Source of the DNA: an uncultured Actinoplanes sp.
GTDB lineage: Bacteria > Actinomycetota > Actinomycetes > Mycobacteriales > Micromonosporaceae
Direction of reading: 5' to 3'
Assembly (NCBI GenBank): GCA_934667465.1
Contig: CAKUMG010000356.1
Coordinates: 1-6,404 of the forward strand
DNA length: 6,404 bases
Both the position numbers and the translations under genes were made by a program. Below the pieces are notes generated by a model, which did not search any database, had not been told where the DNA came from, and saw only the letters and a program-made list of their open reading frames with translations. This document shows positions 1-5,978 of the stretch, piece by piece (within the stretch, counting starts at the first letter, position 1; each line of letters starts with the position of its first letter).

Positions 1-2
1 GC

Positions 3-539
3 TTCGACGTCCTGCCCCGCCGGATGGCTGACAACATCCTCATCTACGGCTCGGGCACGATGGGCCTGATGATGCTCGAGCTCGCCAAGCGGGCCGGCGC
101 CGCCACCGTCTCCATGGTGGACCTCAACCCAGCACGCCTCGAGACGGCTTCTCTCCTGGGCTGCACTGCCACCGCGGGCCATGCCGACGAACTCGACGCC
201 CCACGCGGCTGGGACGTCGTCATCGACTGCACGGGCGTCCCGGCCGCCATCCGCGACGGCCTCCCGCGCGTCGGCCGCGGCGGCACGTTCCTCCAGTTCG
301 GCGTGGCAGCCTACGACGCCCGCGTGGAGATCGAGCCGTACGAGATCTACCGCCGCGAAATCACCATCACCGGCTCGATGGCTGTCCTGCACAGCTTCGA
401 CCGCGCCGGCGAAATGCTGGCGGCGGGCGTCCTGGACCCCGAGGTCTTCGTCAGCCACCGCTACCCGCTCGACCGCTACGCCGACGCCCTCGCGCAGTTC
501 CGCGCCGGCGTAGGCCGCAAGACCCTGATCGAGCCGTAG
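3..539 (+). CDS. Zinc-type medium-chain alcohol/polyol dehydrogenase, C-terminal part (5' end outside window)
   Basis: The reading frame is open from the left edge (first full codon at 3) to a TAG at 537-539, so the gene starts upstream. The ATG at 24 is internal: the preceding codons read FDVLPRR, which belongs to the family's link into the nucleotide-binding domain. The visible part is the Rossmann domain and C-terminal cap of the medium-chain dehydrogenase superfamily. It shows a GSGTMG dinucleotide-binding loop, an acidic residue at the end of the next strand (VDLN) that favours NAD(H) over NADP(H), then DVVIDCTG and a GGTFLQFGV strand. The N-terminal zinc-ligand domain is off the window, so zinc binding is inferred from family resemblance. 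The likely reaction is NAD-dependent oxidation of an alcohol or sugar alcohol in the cytoplasm, like sorbitol or threonine dehydrogenases; the substrate cannot be told. The next gene begins about 90 nt downstream and need not be co-transcribed. Confidence 0.9.
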   Translation, partial: FDVLPRRMADNILIYGSGTMGLMMLELAKRAGAATVSMVDLNPARLETASLLGCTATAGHADELDAPRGWDVVIDCTGVPAAIRDGLPRVGRGGTFLQFGVAAYDARVEIEPYEIYRREITITGSMAVLHSFDRAGEMLAAGVLDPEVFVSHRYPLDRYADALAQFRAGVGRKTLIEP

Positions 540-552
540 ACCCGGGCGTGCC

Positions 553-583
553 AATGTTTTCACTATAGGTGGCTATTCGATCA
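553..583 (+). promoter_or_regulatory. A/T-rich patch, possible promoter of the APC permease
   Basis: The 87-nt gap between the dehydrogenase stop and the permease ATG contains a short A/T-rich island (TTTTCACTATAGG at 557-569, then GGCTATTCG) inside otherwise GC-rich DNA. This is the only promoter-like stretch in the gap. No convincing -35 hexamer sits at the right distance, so the exact -10 cannot be fixed. I found no terminator-like hairpin after the dehydrogenase. Confidence 0.25.
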
Positions 584-626
584 CCGGGTGTTGCCAGCGG
601 GGGTCGGGGCGGGCATCAATGGAGCG

Positions 627-2105
627 ATGTCCGCCCCGGCTGCCTCCGCGACGGGGCGCCTCGGTGGGGTCGTCCCGGGCGTGCTCGCGGTCGCGGTGGC
701 GGCGCCGCAGGGCGTGGGCGGGGCGGTGGCGCCGCTGGTCGTGATGGTCGGGCTGGGCGTGTTTCTGCTGGTGGCGTTCGCGTACGCGACTCTTGCGCGC
801 CAGGTGCCGGAGGCGGGCGGGCTCTATGCGTACGTTGCGCGTGGGCTCGGGCGTCCGGCCGGGCTCGGGGCGGCGTGGCTGAGCCTGGCGGCGTACCACG
901 CGGTGCAGGCGGGGCTCTACGGCGTGGTGGGCGCTGTCGCGGCGCCGCTGGTGGACGTGCCGTGGTGGGTGGTTGCCGGGGCTTGCTGGGGGGCCGTGGC
1001 GGTTGCGGGGCTGCTGCCCGTACGGGTGACCGCCGCGCTCGTGGGCCTGGTCGTGCTCGCCGAGGTCGCGGTGGCCGGGTGGCGGACCGTGGTGCACGTG
1101 CGGGCGCAGGGGTGGCCCGGGTGGGCGGCGTGGCAGGTCGACGTCCCGCGCCCCGAGCTGGGGTTGCTGCTGCTCGGCGGGGCGCTCGCGTTCGTCGGGT
1201 TCGAGACCGTCGCCGCGTACGGGGCCGAGGCGCGCCGATCGAAGGCCGAGACGCGTGAATCAGGGGCCGAAGCGCGGGGATCAGGGGCCGGGGCGCGTGG
1301 TGGGAGGGCTGTGCCGCGCGCGGCGTACGGGGCGATCCTGGTCTTGACGTTGCTCTTTGCGGCAGTGGCGGTGGGGTCCGGTGAGCTTCCGGGGTGGACC
1401 GTGGTGCCCGGGCGGTGGCTGTTGGTGGCGGGGCTGGTGGCCGGGGCGCTCGCGGTGCATCTGGCGGTCGTCCGGCTGCTGGCGGCGCTCGGGCGCGAGC
1501 GGGTCTTCCCGGCGGGGCTGGGCGGGCTGCGGGCCGCCTCGCTGACGCAGAGCGCGTCCTCGGGGCTGATCCTGGGCGCGTTCGTGGCGTTGGGCACCGA
1601 TCCGGCCGGGGGGTGGGCCGGGCGGCTCGGGCTGGCCGGCGGCCTCGGCGTCCTGGTGCTGCTGGTCGGGACCGCGCTGGCGGCGTTGTTCGTGCTCAAC
1701 CGGCAGCCGGCGGGGGAGGGGCCGGTCCGGCGGCTGGTCGCCCCGGTGATCGCGGTGCTCGGGCTGGGCACGCTGGTGTGGCTGGGTGCGGTGCACCACG
1801 GCTTCCTGCTGGTGGCGGCGACCGCGCCGATGCTGGTGGGGCTGGCGCACGCGGCGGCGCTGCGGCTGACGCAGCCCGTGGTCTATGCCGGCATCGGGCT
1901 GGGCGGCCGGGTGATCGTGGTGACGCCGGACCCGGCCGCGCTGACCGCCGTACCCGGCCCGGCTGCGCTGACCGCCGTACCCGGCCCGGCCGCGCTGACC
2001 GCCGGGCCCGAGAGGGACGCGCCGGAGTCGGCGGTGGTCGCGCACCCGCGGATGCCCGGGGCGCACCGCCCGGAAAGGATCAGCCGTGGGGAGACCGCCG
2101 GGTAA
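627..2105 (+). CDS. APC-superfamily amino-acid permease with repeat-expanded loop and tail
   Basis: A 492-aa membrane protein of the amino acid-polyamine-organocation (APC) superfamily, expected to import an amino acid or amine by cation coupling or exchange; substrate unknown. Family marks include PEAGGLYAYVARGLG (residues 61-75, after the second helix) and FVGFETVAAYGAEAR (189-203) entering the loop after helix 6, where relatives have a GFE...EEARNP...PRA pattern. About ten to eleven hydrophobic segments lie between residues 14 and 432. Two oddities stand out: a four-unit 7-aa repeat at 199-226 splits the loop motif from its VPRA half (229-232), and the tail after about 434 is a low-complexity Pro/Ala repeat followed by a charged end. 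I chose the ATG at 627 because it gives a normal N-terminus. Its GGAG at 621-624 is closer than usual, and an in-frame GTG at 588 adds 13 unremarkable residues. The stop is 3 bp from the convergent gene. Confidence 0.85.
   Translation: MSAPAASATGRLGGVVPGVLAVAVAAPQGVGGAVAPLVVMVGLGVFLLVAFAYATLARQVPEAGGLYAYVARGLGRPAGLGAAWLSLAAYHAVQAGLYGVVGAVAAPLVDVPWWVVAGACWGAVAVAGLLPVRVTAALVGLVVLAEVAVAGWRTVVHVRAQGWPGWAAWQVDVPRPELGLLLLGGALAFVGFETVAAYGAEARRSKAETRESGAEARGSGAGARGGRAVPRAAYGAILVLTLLFAAVAVGSGELPGWTVVPGRWLLVAGLVAGALAVHLAVVRLLAALGRERVFPAGLGGLRAASLTQSASSGLILGAFVALGTDPAGGWAGRLGLAGGLGVLVLLVGTALAALFVLNRQPAGEGPVRRLVAPVIAVLGLGTLVWLGAVHHGFLLVAATAPMLVGLAHAAALRLTQPVVYAGIGLGGRVIVVTPDPAALTAVPGPAALTAVPGPAALTAGPERDAPESAVVAHPRMPGAHRPERISRGETAG
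1221..1304 (+). repeat. Four 21-bp tandem repeats inside the permease gene
   Basis: Four consecutive 21-bp units (1221-1241, 1242-1262, 1263-1283, 1284-1304) share the pattern (g/a)(g/a)GGCCGAGGCGCG followed by a variable 3' part. They are codon-aligned and encode GAEARRS, KAETRES, GAEARGS and GAGARGG. The units differ at several bases, mostly near their ends, so the array is not freshly made. It lies in the predicted cytoplasmic loop after helix 6. Confidence 0.85.
1932..2006 (+). repeat. 27-bp tandem repeat (about 2.8 copies) in the permease tail
   Basis: Units at 1932-1958, 1959-1985 and a partial third at 1986-2006 are nearly identical at DNA level, differing mainly at one GCC/GCT codon and at the end of the last copy (GTA changed to GGG). 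Each encodes PAALTAVPG. The high identity points to recent duplication or slippage. The copy number keeps the reading frame and extends a Pro/Ala-rich cytoplasmic tail. Confidence 0.9.
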
Positions 2106-2108
2106 CGG

Positions 2109-2636
2109 TCACGGTGCGGACGGCTCGTCGCCGAAGAACTGCTGGACCTGGGTGAGGGTCAGATAGCCCTGCTGCTCGACCTCGGGGCCCTCGTCGGGCA
2201 CCGGGCGGCGGGTCACCTCGAGGTCGCGGGCCTGGGCCGGCGGCTCGGGCAGGGGCGGCACCGGGGGCAGCGGGCCGAGGCCCAGGGCCTGGCGGATCAC
2301 CTCGAGCATGCCGGTCACCTCGCTGGTCGCGAGCGGCAGCAGGTCGGCGGGGTGGCGGGCCGCCGCGTCCGGGACGGCGCACGTGAAGTTGGCGCGCACC
2401 GCCCCCGGGATCGCGTGGATGTCGGCGCTCGGCCGCAGGTGGTCCAGGTGCTCGGCGACGATGCCCAGTTCGCAGACGGGCACGCCGGCCGCGTACCACC
2501 AGCTCCGCCAGCGCTCGTCCGCGTCGAGGCTCACCACGACGTGCCGCAGCGCCACCATGTACGCGTTCGGGCCCTCGGTCGTCGTCGTCCCCAGGTGCGG
2601 GTGCAGCCAGCCGGGGGGTCTGCCGCGGAGGTCCAT
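2109..2636 (-). CDS. Hypothetical soluble protein with proline-rich linker
   Basis: I do not recognise this 175-aa protein. Codon use and third-position GC match its neighbours, which supports it as real. It has no signal peptide and no membrane helix, so it is probably cytoplasmic. Residues 1-120 look like a compact domain with many aromatics (ERWRSWWYAAGVPVCELG, 41-58) and a helix-rich stretch at 95-119. A proline-rich linker (LPPVPPLPEPP, 123-133) leads to a polar acidic region and a short tail, GYLTLTQVQQFFGDEP (157-172), that could be a docking peptide. Start choice: ATG at 2636, with an in-frame GTG immediately before it at 2639. Neither has a good Shine-Dalgarno sequence, the nearest purine run being GGCGAGA about 15 nt upstream. 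It is divergent from the MFS gene and convergent with the permease, whose stop lies 3 bp away. No function is claimed. Confidence 0.7.
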   Translation of the reverse strand: MDLRGRPPGWLHPHLGTTTTEGPNAYMVALRHVVVSLDADERWRSWWYAAGVPVCELGIVAEHLDHLRPSADIHAIPGAVRANFTCAVPDAAARHPADLLPLATSEVTGMLEVIRQALGLGPLPPVPPLPEPPAQARDLEVTRRPVPDEGPEVEQQGYLTLTQVQQFFGDEPSAP

Positions 2637-2652
2637 CACCGCATGGTGGCAT

Positions 2653-2675
2653 CTCGCCGACCGGTGACCGGCGAG
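2653..2675. promoter_or_regulatory. 23-bp dyad, candidate operator or leader hairpin
   Basis: Perfect 7-bp inverted arms CTCGCCG (2653-2659) and CGGCGAG (2669-2675) flank a 9-bp centre that itself contains the palindrome ACCGGT. It lies 17 bp upstream of the ATG of the minus-strand gene and about 140 bp upstream of the MFS gene. It could be a binding site for a dimeric regulator or an RNA hairpin in the minus-strand leader. No regulator gene is in the window. Confidence 0.35.
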
Positions 2676-2702
2676 GTCGGTCGGGCGCGTCCGGGTGGTC
2701 GA

Positions 2703-2708
2703 AATCTA
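2703..2708 (-). promoter_or_regulatory. Possible -10 element of the minus-strand hypothetical gene
   Basis: On the minus strand this reads TAGATT, which fits the actinobacterial TANNNT -10 pattern. It would place transcription start near 2696, giving a leader of about 60 nt that includes the 23-bp dyad. No recognisable -35 hexamer is found 16-19 bp upstream, so this is tentative. Confidence 0.3.
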
Positions 2709-2741
2709 CCGATTCCCGGTTTGCGGCTGCGGTCCAGATCA

Positions 2742-2767
2742 CCCCTGGAGCGGGAACGCCGCAGGGG
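2742..2767. repeat. Short inverted repeat upstream of the MFS gene
   Basis: CCCCTG (2742-2747) and CAGGGG (2762-2767) form perfect 6-bp arms around a 14-nt spacer, 49 bp before the MFS start codon. It could be an operator for a regulator of the exporter. Six G/C-rich base pairs can also arise by chance in DNA of this composition. Confidence 0.25.
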
Positions 2768-2815
2768 AACAAGCGGTTGTGTGGCTGTACCAGGCAAGTC
2801 GATACCGGGGGACAC

Positions 2816-4039
2816 ATGACCAGCTCAACCATCAGCACCGCGCCGGCGAAAGACGCCGGGAGAGGCCGGCGGCTGTCGCATCCGGTCGCGTTCGTCGCCA
2901 TCGCCGTGATCTTCCTGGTGTTCACCGCGGCGTCCAGCGCGCCGTCCTCGCTCTACGTCGTCTACCAGGAGCTCTGGGGCTTCTCCGCGGTCACGCTGAC
3001 CGTCGTGTTCGCGGTCTACGTCGTCGGGCTGATCGGCTCGCTGCTGGTCCTCGGCGCGCTCTCGGATCATGTCGGCCGCCGCCCGGTCATGGCCGCGGCG
3101 GTGGTGCTCGAGATCGCCGCCCTGGTCGTCTTCCTGAGCGCGGGCAACGTGACGATGCTGCTGATCGCGCGTTTCGTGCAGGGTGTTGCGACCGGCATGG
3201 CCTTCACGACGCTGGGCGCGGCGCTGGTGGATCTCAACCCGCCGCACGCGCCGGGCCGCGCCGGCCTGCTCAACAGCCTGGTCCCGCCGATCGGCCTGTC
3301 CGTCGGCTCGCTCGGCGCCGGGGCCCTGGTGCAGTTCGCCCCCGGCCCGACCCGGCTGGTGTGGGCGATCCTACTCGCCGCGATGGTCGTCGCGGCGGCG
3401 ATCGTGCTGCTGATGCCGGAGACCTCCGCGCGCCGCCCCGGCGGGGTGGCGTCGCTGATGCCGAAGCTGGGCGTGCCGCGGCGGCTGCGTACGGAGTTCT
3501 TCGCCATCATCCCGATCATCCTGGCCAGCTGGGCGCTCGCCGGGCTCTATCTCTCGCTCGGCCCCTCGATCGCGGTCGGGGTCTTCGGCCTGCACAACCA
3601 CCTCATCGGCGGGCTGGTCGTCGCGCTGCTCTGCGGCACCGGCGCGGTCTCGGCGTTCAGCCTGCGCACGCAGCCGACCCCGCGGACGCTGATGATCGCC
3701 GGGATCCTGCTGACCGCCGGCACCGCGGTCACGCTCGTGGGCATCGAGACCGGCTCGGTGGTCGTGGCGGCGGCCGGCACGGTGCTGGCCGGCATCGGGT
3801 TCGGCGCGTCGTCGCTGGCGTCCTTCGGCACGCTCGCGCTGCTGGCCGCCCCGGAGGAGCGCGGCGAGCTGTTCGCGGTGGCGCTGACCATCTCGTACGT
3901 GGCGTTCAGCATCCCGGCCGTCGTGGCCGGCATCGCCGCCAACACGTTCGACCTGCGGACCACCGGCCTGGTGTACGGGCTCGTCGTGGTCGTTCTGGGT
4001 GGGGTCGCGGTGATCCTCCAAAGGGTGCGTCGCGCCTGA
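2816..4039 (+). CDS. MFS transporter, drug-efflux type
   Basis: A 407-aa major facilitator superfamily protein with about 12 hydrophobic helices and a short charged N-terminus (residues 1-22). The first helix is near 24-42. MFS motif A between helices 2 and 3 is well kept, GALSDHVGRRPVM (80-92). Helix 4 carries the motif-B-like ARFVQGVATGMAF with Arg119. A PETS sequence (201-204) closes helix 6 before the central loop, as in many 12-helix proton-coupled drug exporters. I infer proton-driven export of a small hydrophobic compound across the cytoplasmic membrane; the substrate cannot be read from sequence. I chose the ATG at 2816 because a G-rich GGGGG (2807-2811) lies 4 nt before it; extension to an in-frame GTG at 2777 adds 13 non-conserved residues. 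It is divergent from the hypothetical gene and is followed after 97 nt by the peptidase on the same strand. I see no clear terminator in that gap. Confidence 0.9.
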   Translation: MTSSTISTAPAKDAGRGRRLSHPVAFVAIAVIFLVFTAASSAPSSLYVVYQELWGFSAVTLTVVFAVYVVGLIGSLLVLGALSDHVGRRPVMAAAVVLEIAALVVFLSAGNVTMLLIARFVQGVATGMAFTTLGAALVDLNPPHAPGRAGLLNSLVPPIGLSVGSLGAGALVQFAPGPTRLVWAILLAAMVVAAAIVLLMPETSARRPGGVASLMPKLGVPRRLRTEFFAIIPIILASWALAGLYLSLGPSIAVGVFGLHNHLIGGLVVALLCGTGAVSAFSLRTQPTPRTLMIAGILLTAGTAVTLVGIETGSVVVAAAGTVLAGIGFGASSLASFGTLALLAAPEERGELFAVALTISYVAFSIPAVVAGIAANTFDLRTTGLVYGLVVVVLGGVAVILQRVRRA

Positions 4040-4124
4040 CCCTCCGGCTCTTTCGTGGTAACGCCCCGGCGTGGACGGCCGACATCCCGTCGTCCGCGCC
4101 GGACCATATGGGGCGGAAACCGAC

Positions 4125-4130
4125 GAAGGG
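4125..4130 (+). promoter_or_regulatory. Ribosome binding site deciding the peptidase start
   Basis: GAAGGG sits 6 nt upstream of the ATG at 4137. This supports that start over an in-frame ATG at 4071, which would put 22 non-signal-like residues in front of a good Sec signal peptide. Confidence 0.7.
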
Positions 4131-4136
4131 CTGCAC

Positions 4137-5750
4137 ATGAGACGAATTCTGACGACGGCCGCGGTGCTCGGCGTCGTCCTGTCCGGCGCCGCGGTCACGC
4201 GGGTCGATGCGGCGCCCTCGGCTCCCGGCGGGCCACCCGGGTCCGCCTCGCCCGCGCCCGCAGGCTTCCGCCCGGCGATCGCCTGGACGGCCTGCGAGGA
4301 ACCCGGGCTCAAGGCGCGCAAGGCGGAGTGCGGGTTCCTCGAGGTGCCCCTCGATCACGCCCGCCCGCGCGGGAAGAAGATCCAGCTCGCGGTCTCCCGG
4401 GTCCGGCACACCGTGGCCGCGAAGGACTACCAGGGCGTGATGCTGGTCAACCCGGGCGGGCCGGGGGGTCAGGGGCGCGGGCTGTCGATCCTGGGCGGCT
4501 ACGTGCCGGACCAGGCCGGCGCCGCGTACGACTGGATCGGTTTCGACCCGCGCGGCGTGGGTGCGAGCAAGCCCGCCCTGGCCTGCGACAGCAAGTATCT
4601 GAGCTACGGCCGGCCGCAGTACGTGCCGGAGACCGCCGCGATCGAGAAGGCCTGGCTGAAGCGGACCCGCGCCTACGCGGCGAAGTGCGCCGCGGCCGGC
4701 GGCGATCTGCTCGGCCACCTCAAGACCACCGACACCGTGGCCGACATGGAGGCGCTGCGCACCTCGCTCGGCGCCGAGAAGATCAACTTCTACGGCTACT
4801 CGTACGGGACCTACCTGGGCCAGGTCTACGCGACGCGGCACCCGCAGCGGGTCCGGCGGATGGTGCTCGACGGCAACGTCAACCCGTCCCGGGTCTGGTA
4901 CGACGCCAACCTCGACCAGGACATCGCCTTCGACGCGAACATGAAGCGCTTCTTCGCCTGGGTGGCGAGGTACGACGCGGTCTACCACCTCGGCCGGACC
5001 GGCGCGGCCGTCGAGAAGCGCTTCTACACCGAGCAGCGCAGGCTCACCCGCAAGCCGGCCGGCAAGTTCGGCGGCAACGAGCTGACCGACGTGTTCCTGC
5101 AGGCCGGCTATTACGTGTTCGGCTGGGAGTCGGTGGCCGGAGCTTTCTCCTCGTGGGTCCGCAAGCGCGACCCCAAGGCCCTGCAGGGCCTGTTCGACGA
5201 GGCCAACCCGCAGATCAAGGGCTCCGACAACGGGTACGCGATCTACCTCGCGACGCAGTGCACCGACGTGGCCTGGCCGGCGTCGTGGCGCACGTGGCGC
5301 CGGGACAACTGGCGGGTGCACCGCGCGGCGCCGTTCGAGACCTGGGGCAACGCCTGGTACAACGCGCCCTGCCGGTCCTGGGGCGCGAAGCCGGGCACGC
5401 CGGTCCGGGTCGACGGCCGCCAGGCGCCGCCCGTCCTGCTGATCAGCGAGACCTTCGACGCCGCCACGCCCTTCGCGGGCAGCCTCGAGGTGCGCCGCCG
5501 GTTCCCGACCGCGGCGCTGGTCGAGGGCGTCGGCGGCACCACCCACTCGGGCTCGCTCTTCGGCAGCCCGTGCATCAACGCCGCCGTAGCCGCCTATCTG
5601 AAGACGGGTGAGCTGCCCCGGCGGGTCAAGGCGAACCTGGCGGACAAGCGCTGCGCGCCCGTGCCGCAGCCGGTGCCCCAAGCTGCCGCCGCCAAGGAGT
5701 CCGCCGACGCCGCCCAGGCCGAGCTACGGAAGCTGATCGGCATCCGCTGA
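4137..5750 (+). CDS. Secreted tripeptidyl aminopeptidase-like alpha/beta-hydrolase (peptidase family S33)
   Basis: A 537-aa precursor resembling the Streptomyces Tap/SlpD/SlpE exported aminopeptidases, which release short N-terminal peptides outside the cell. A Sec signal peptide (MRRILTT, a hydrophobic core at about 7-20, then VDA, with likely cleavage after residue 25) is followed by a Gly/Pro-rich linker to about 43. The hydrolase fold then shows the family-typical Cys53 and Cys65 near VPLDHARP, the oxyanion-hole motif NPGGPGG (105-111) and GFDPRGVG (135-142). The nucleophile elbow GYSYG has Ser222. A C-terminal TAP-like domain follows, with probable catalytic Asp441 (ETFDAATPF) and His470 (GTTHSGS). 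Length is normal for the family and the triad is intact, so it should be active. One deviation: the residue after NPGGPGG is Gln112, where serine is common. There is no lipobox, so it is secreted rather than lipid-anchored. Exact cleavage preference is not readable; a proline iminopeptidase-like activity is the main alternative. Confidence 0.92.
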   Translation: MRRILTTAAVLGVVLSGAAVTRVDAAPSAPGGPPGSASPAPAGFRPAIAWTACEEPGLKARKAECGFLEVPLDHARPRGKKIQLAVSRVRHTVAAKDYQGVMLVNPGGPGGQGRGLSILGGYVPDQAGAAYDWIGFDPRGVGASKPALACDSKYLSYGRPQYVPETAAIEKAWLKRTRAYAAKCAAAGGDLLGHLKTTDTVADMEALRTSLGAEKINFYGYSYGTYLGQVYATRHPQRVRRMVLDGNVNPSRVWYDANLDQDIAFDANMKRFFAWVARYDAVYHLGRTGAAVEKRFYTEQRRLTRKPAGKFGGNELTDVFLQAGYYVFGWESVAGAFSSWVRKRDPKALQGLFDEANPQIKGSDNGYAIYLATQCTDVAWPASWRTWRRDNWRVHRAAPFETWGNAWYNAPCRSWGAKPGTPVRVDGRQAPPVLLISETFDAATPFAGSLEVRRRFPTAALVEGVGGTTHSGSLFGSPCINAAVAAYLKTGELPRRVKANLADKRCAPVPQPVPQAAAAKESADAAQAELRKLIGIR

Positions 5751-5756
5751 TCTCGG

Positions 5757-5787
5757 GTGAGCCCGGGCGCGCTGTACCTGGGCTCAC
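5757..5787 (+). terminator. Strong hairpin after the peptidase gene, probable terminator without U-tract
   Basis: GTGAGCCC (5757-5764) and GGGCTCAC (5780-5787) are perfectly complementary. The stem continues inward with one G-U and two G-C pairs to 11 bp, around a 9-nt loop (5768-5776). It begins 6 nt after the peptidase stop. The sequence after it (ATGGTCGG) has no U-run, as is common for actinomycete terminator-like hairpins. It would insulate the riboswitch unit downstream. Confidence 0.7.
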
Positions 5788-5811
5788 ATGGTCGGCGGGG
5801 TTCCCGGCCTG

Positions 5812-5817
5812 TAGGCT
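5812..5817 (+). promoter_or_regulatory. Candidate -10 element of the riboswitch transcript
   Basis: TAGGCT fits the TANNNT pattern and would place transcription start at about 5824-5825, right at the 5' end of the Mn2+ aptamer. The -35 region 17 bp upstream (TGGTCG, 5789-5794) matches the usual hexamer at only three positions. Position relative to the aptamer is the main support. Confidence 0.4.
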
Positions 5818-5825
5818 GATCCCCG

Positions 5826-5926
5826 CGAAGGGGAGTAGCTCCCAATGTCGTGGTCGACATACTGACGCCAGGAAGCTCTGACGTCCGGCCACGCGGCCTC
5901 GGTCTCCGGGGCGAGCGAGACCTTCG
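5826..5926 (+). ncRNA. yybP-ykoY manganese riboswitch aptamer
   Basis: This RNA should bind Mn2+ and switch on the transporter gene that follows. The family's conserved 5' block GGGGAGTAGC is at 5830-5839, and the 3' block GCGAGACC (the GCAAGACC of well-studied members) is at 5915-5922. Closing helix P1 pairs CGAAGG (5826-5831) with CCTTCG (5921-5926). Internal helices are visible: ATGTCG/CGACAT (5845-5850 with 5855-5860, 4-nt loop) and GGCC/GGCC (5887-5890 with 5895-5898, 4-nt loop). The family's GACATAC segment is at 5856-5862. The location, upstream of a UPF0016 cation transporter, is one of the known genomic contexts for this class. Identification is by eye, not by covariance model. Confidence 0.9.
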
Positions 5927-5978
5927 ACTTGGTCCGCGCATAGCTACGCGCGGTCGGGTCGAGGTCGCCCCGCGCCTT
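5927..5978 (+). promoter_or_regulatory. Linker between aptamer and expression platform, with hairpin
   Basis: This linker holds a G/C-only 6-bp hairpin, CCGCGC (5934-5939) with GCGCGG (5948-5953), around an 8-nt loop. It also holds TCGCCCCG (5965-5972), exactly complementary to 5907-5914 inside the aptamer's 3' half. The latter could form an alternative, aptamer-disrupting pairing in the metal-free RNA. Confidence 0.45.

Noticed and set aside
588..626. GTG at 588 as the permease start
   Set aside because: It adds 13 residues with no family resemblance and lacks a well-placed Shine-Dalgarno sequence. The ATG at 627 gives a normal N-terminus, although its own RBS spacing is also poor.
2777..2815. 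N-terminal extension of the MFS transporter from GTG 2777
   Set aside because: The 13 extra residues look non-coding, and a G-rich RBS-like run sits right before the ATG at 2816.
2080..2925. Longer minus-strand frame overlapping the hypothetical gene and running into the MFS gene
   Set aside because: Its composition is shadow-like (Arg/Pro/Gly-rich), and it overlaps both the divergent control region and the start of a well-supported gene.
4104..4111. Palindrome CCATATGG in the gap before the peptidase, as promoter or operator
   Set aside because: Eight bases alone are weak evidence, and no -35 match is found at a suitable distance. No other regulatory signal was seen in 4040-4124.
4071..4136. 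N-terminal extension of the peptidase from an ATG at 4071
   Set aside because: It would bury the signal peptide behind 22 polar residues, whereas the ATG at 4137 has GAAGGG at good spacing.
3906..5681. Long minus-strand open frame antisense to the MFS and peptidase genes
   Set aside because: It is Arg/Gly/Ala/Pro-rich low-complexity sequence typical of shadow frames in high-GC DNA, opposite two clearly recognisable genes.
5788..5814. Eight-codon leader ORF (ATG GTC ... TAG) upstream of the riboswitch
   Set aside because: It has no Shine-Dalgarno sequence, overlaps the end of the peptidase hairpin, and lies upstream of the likely transcription start.
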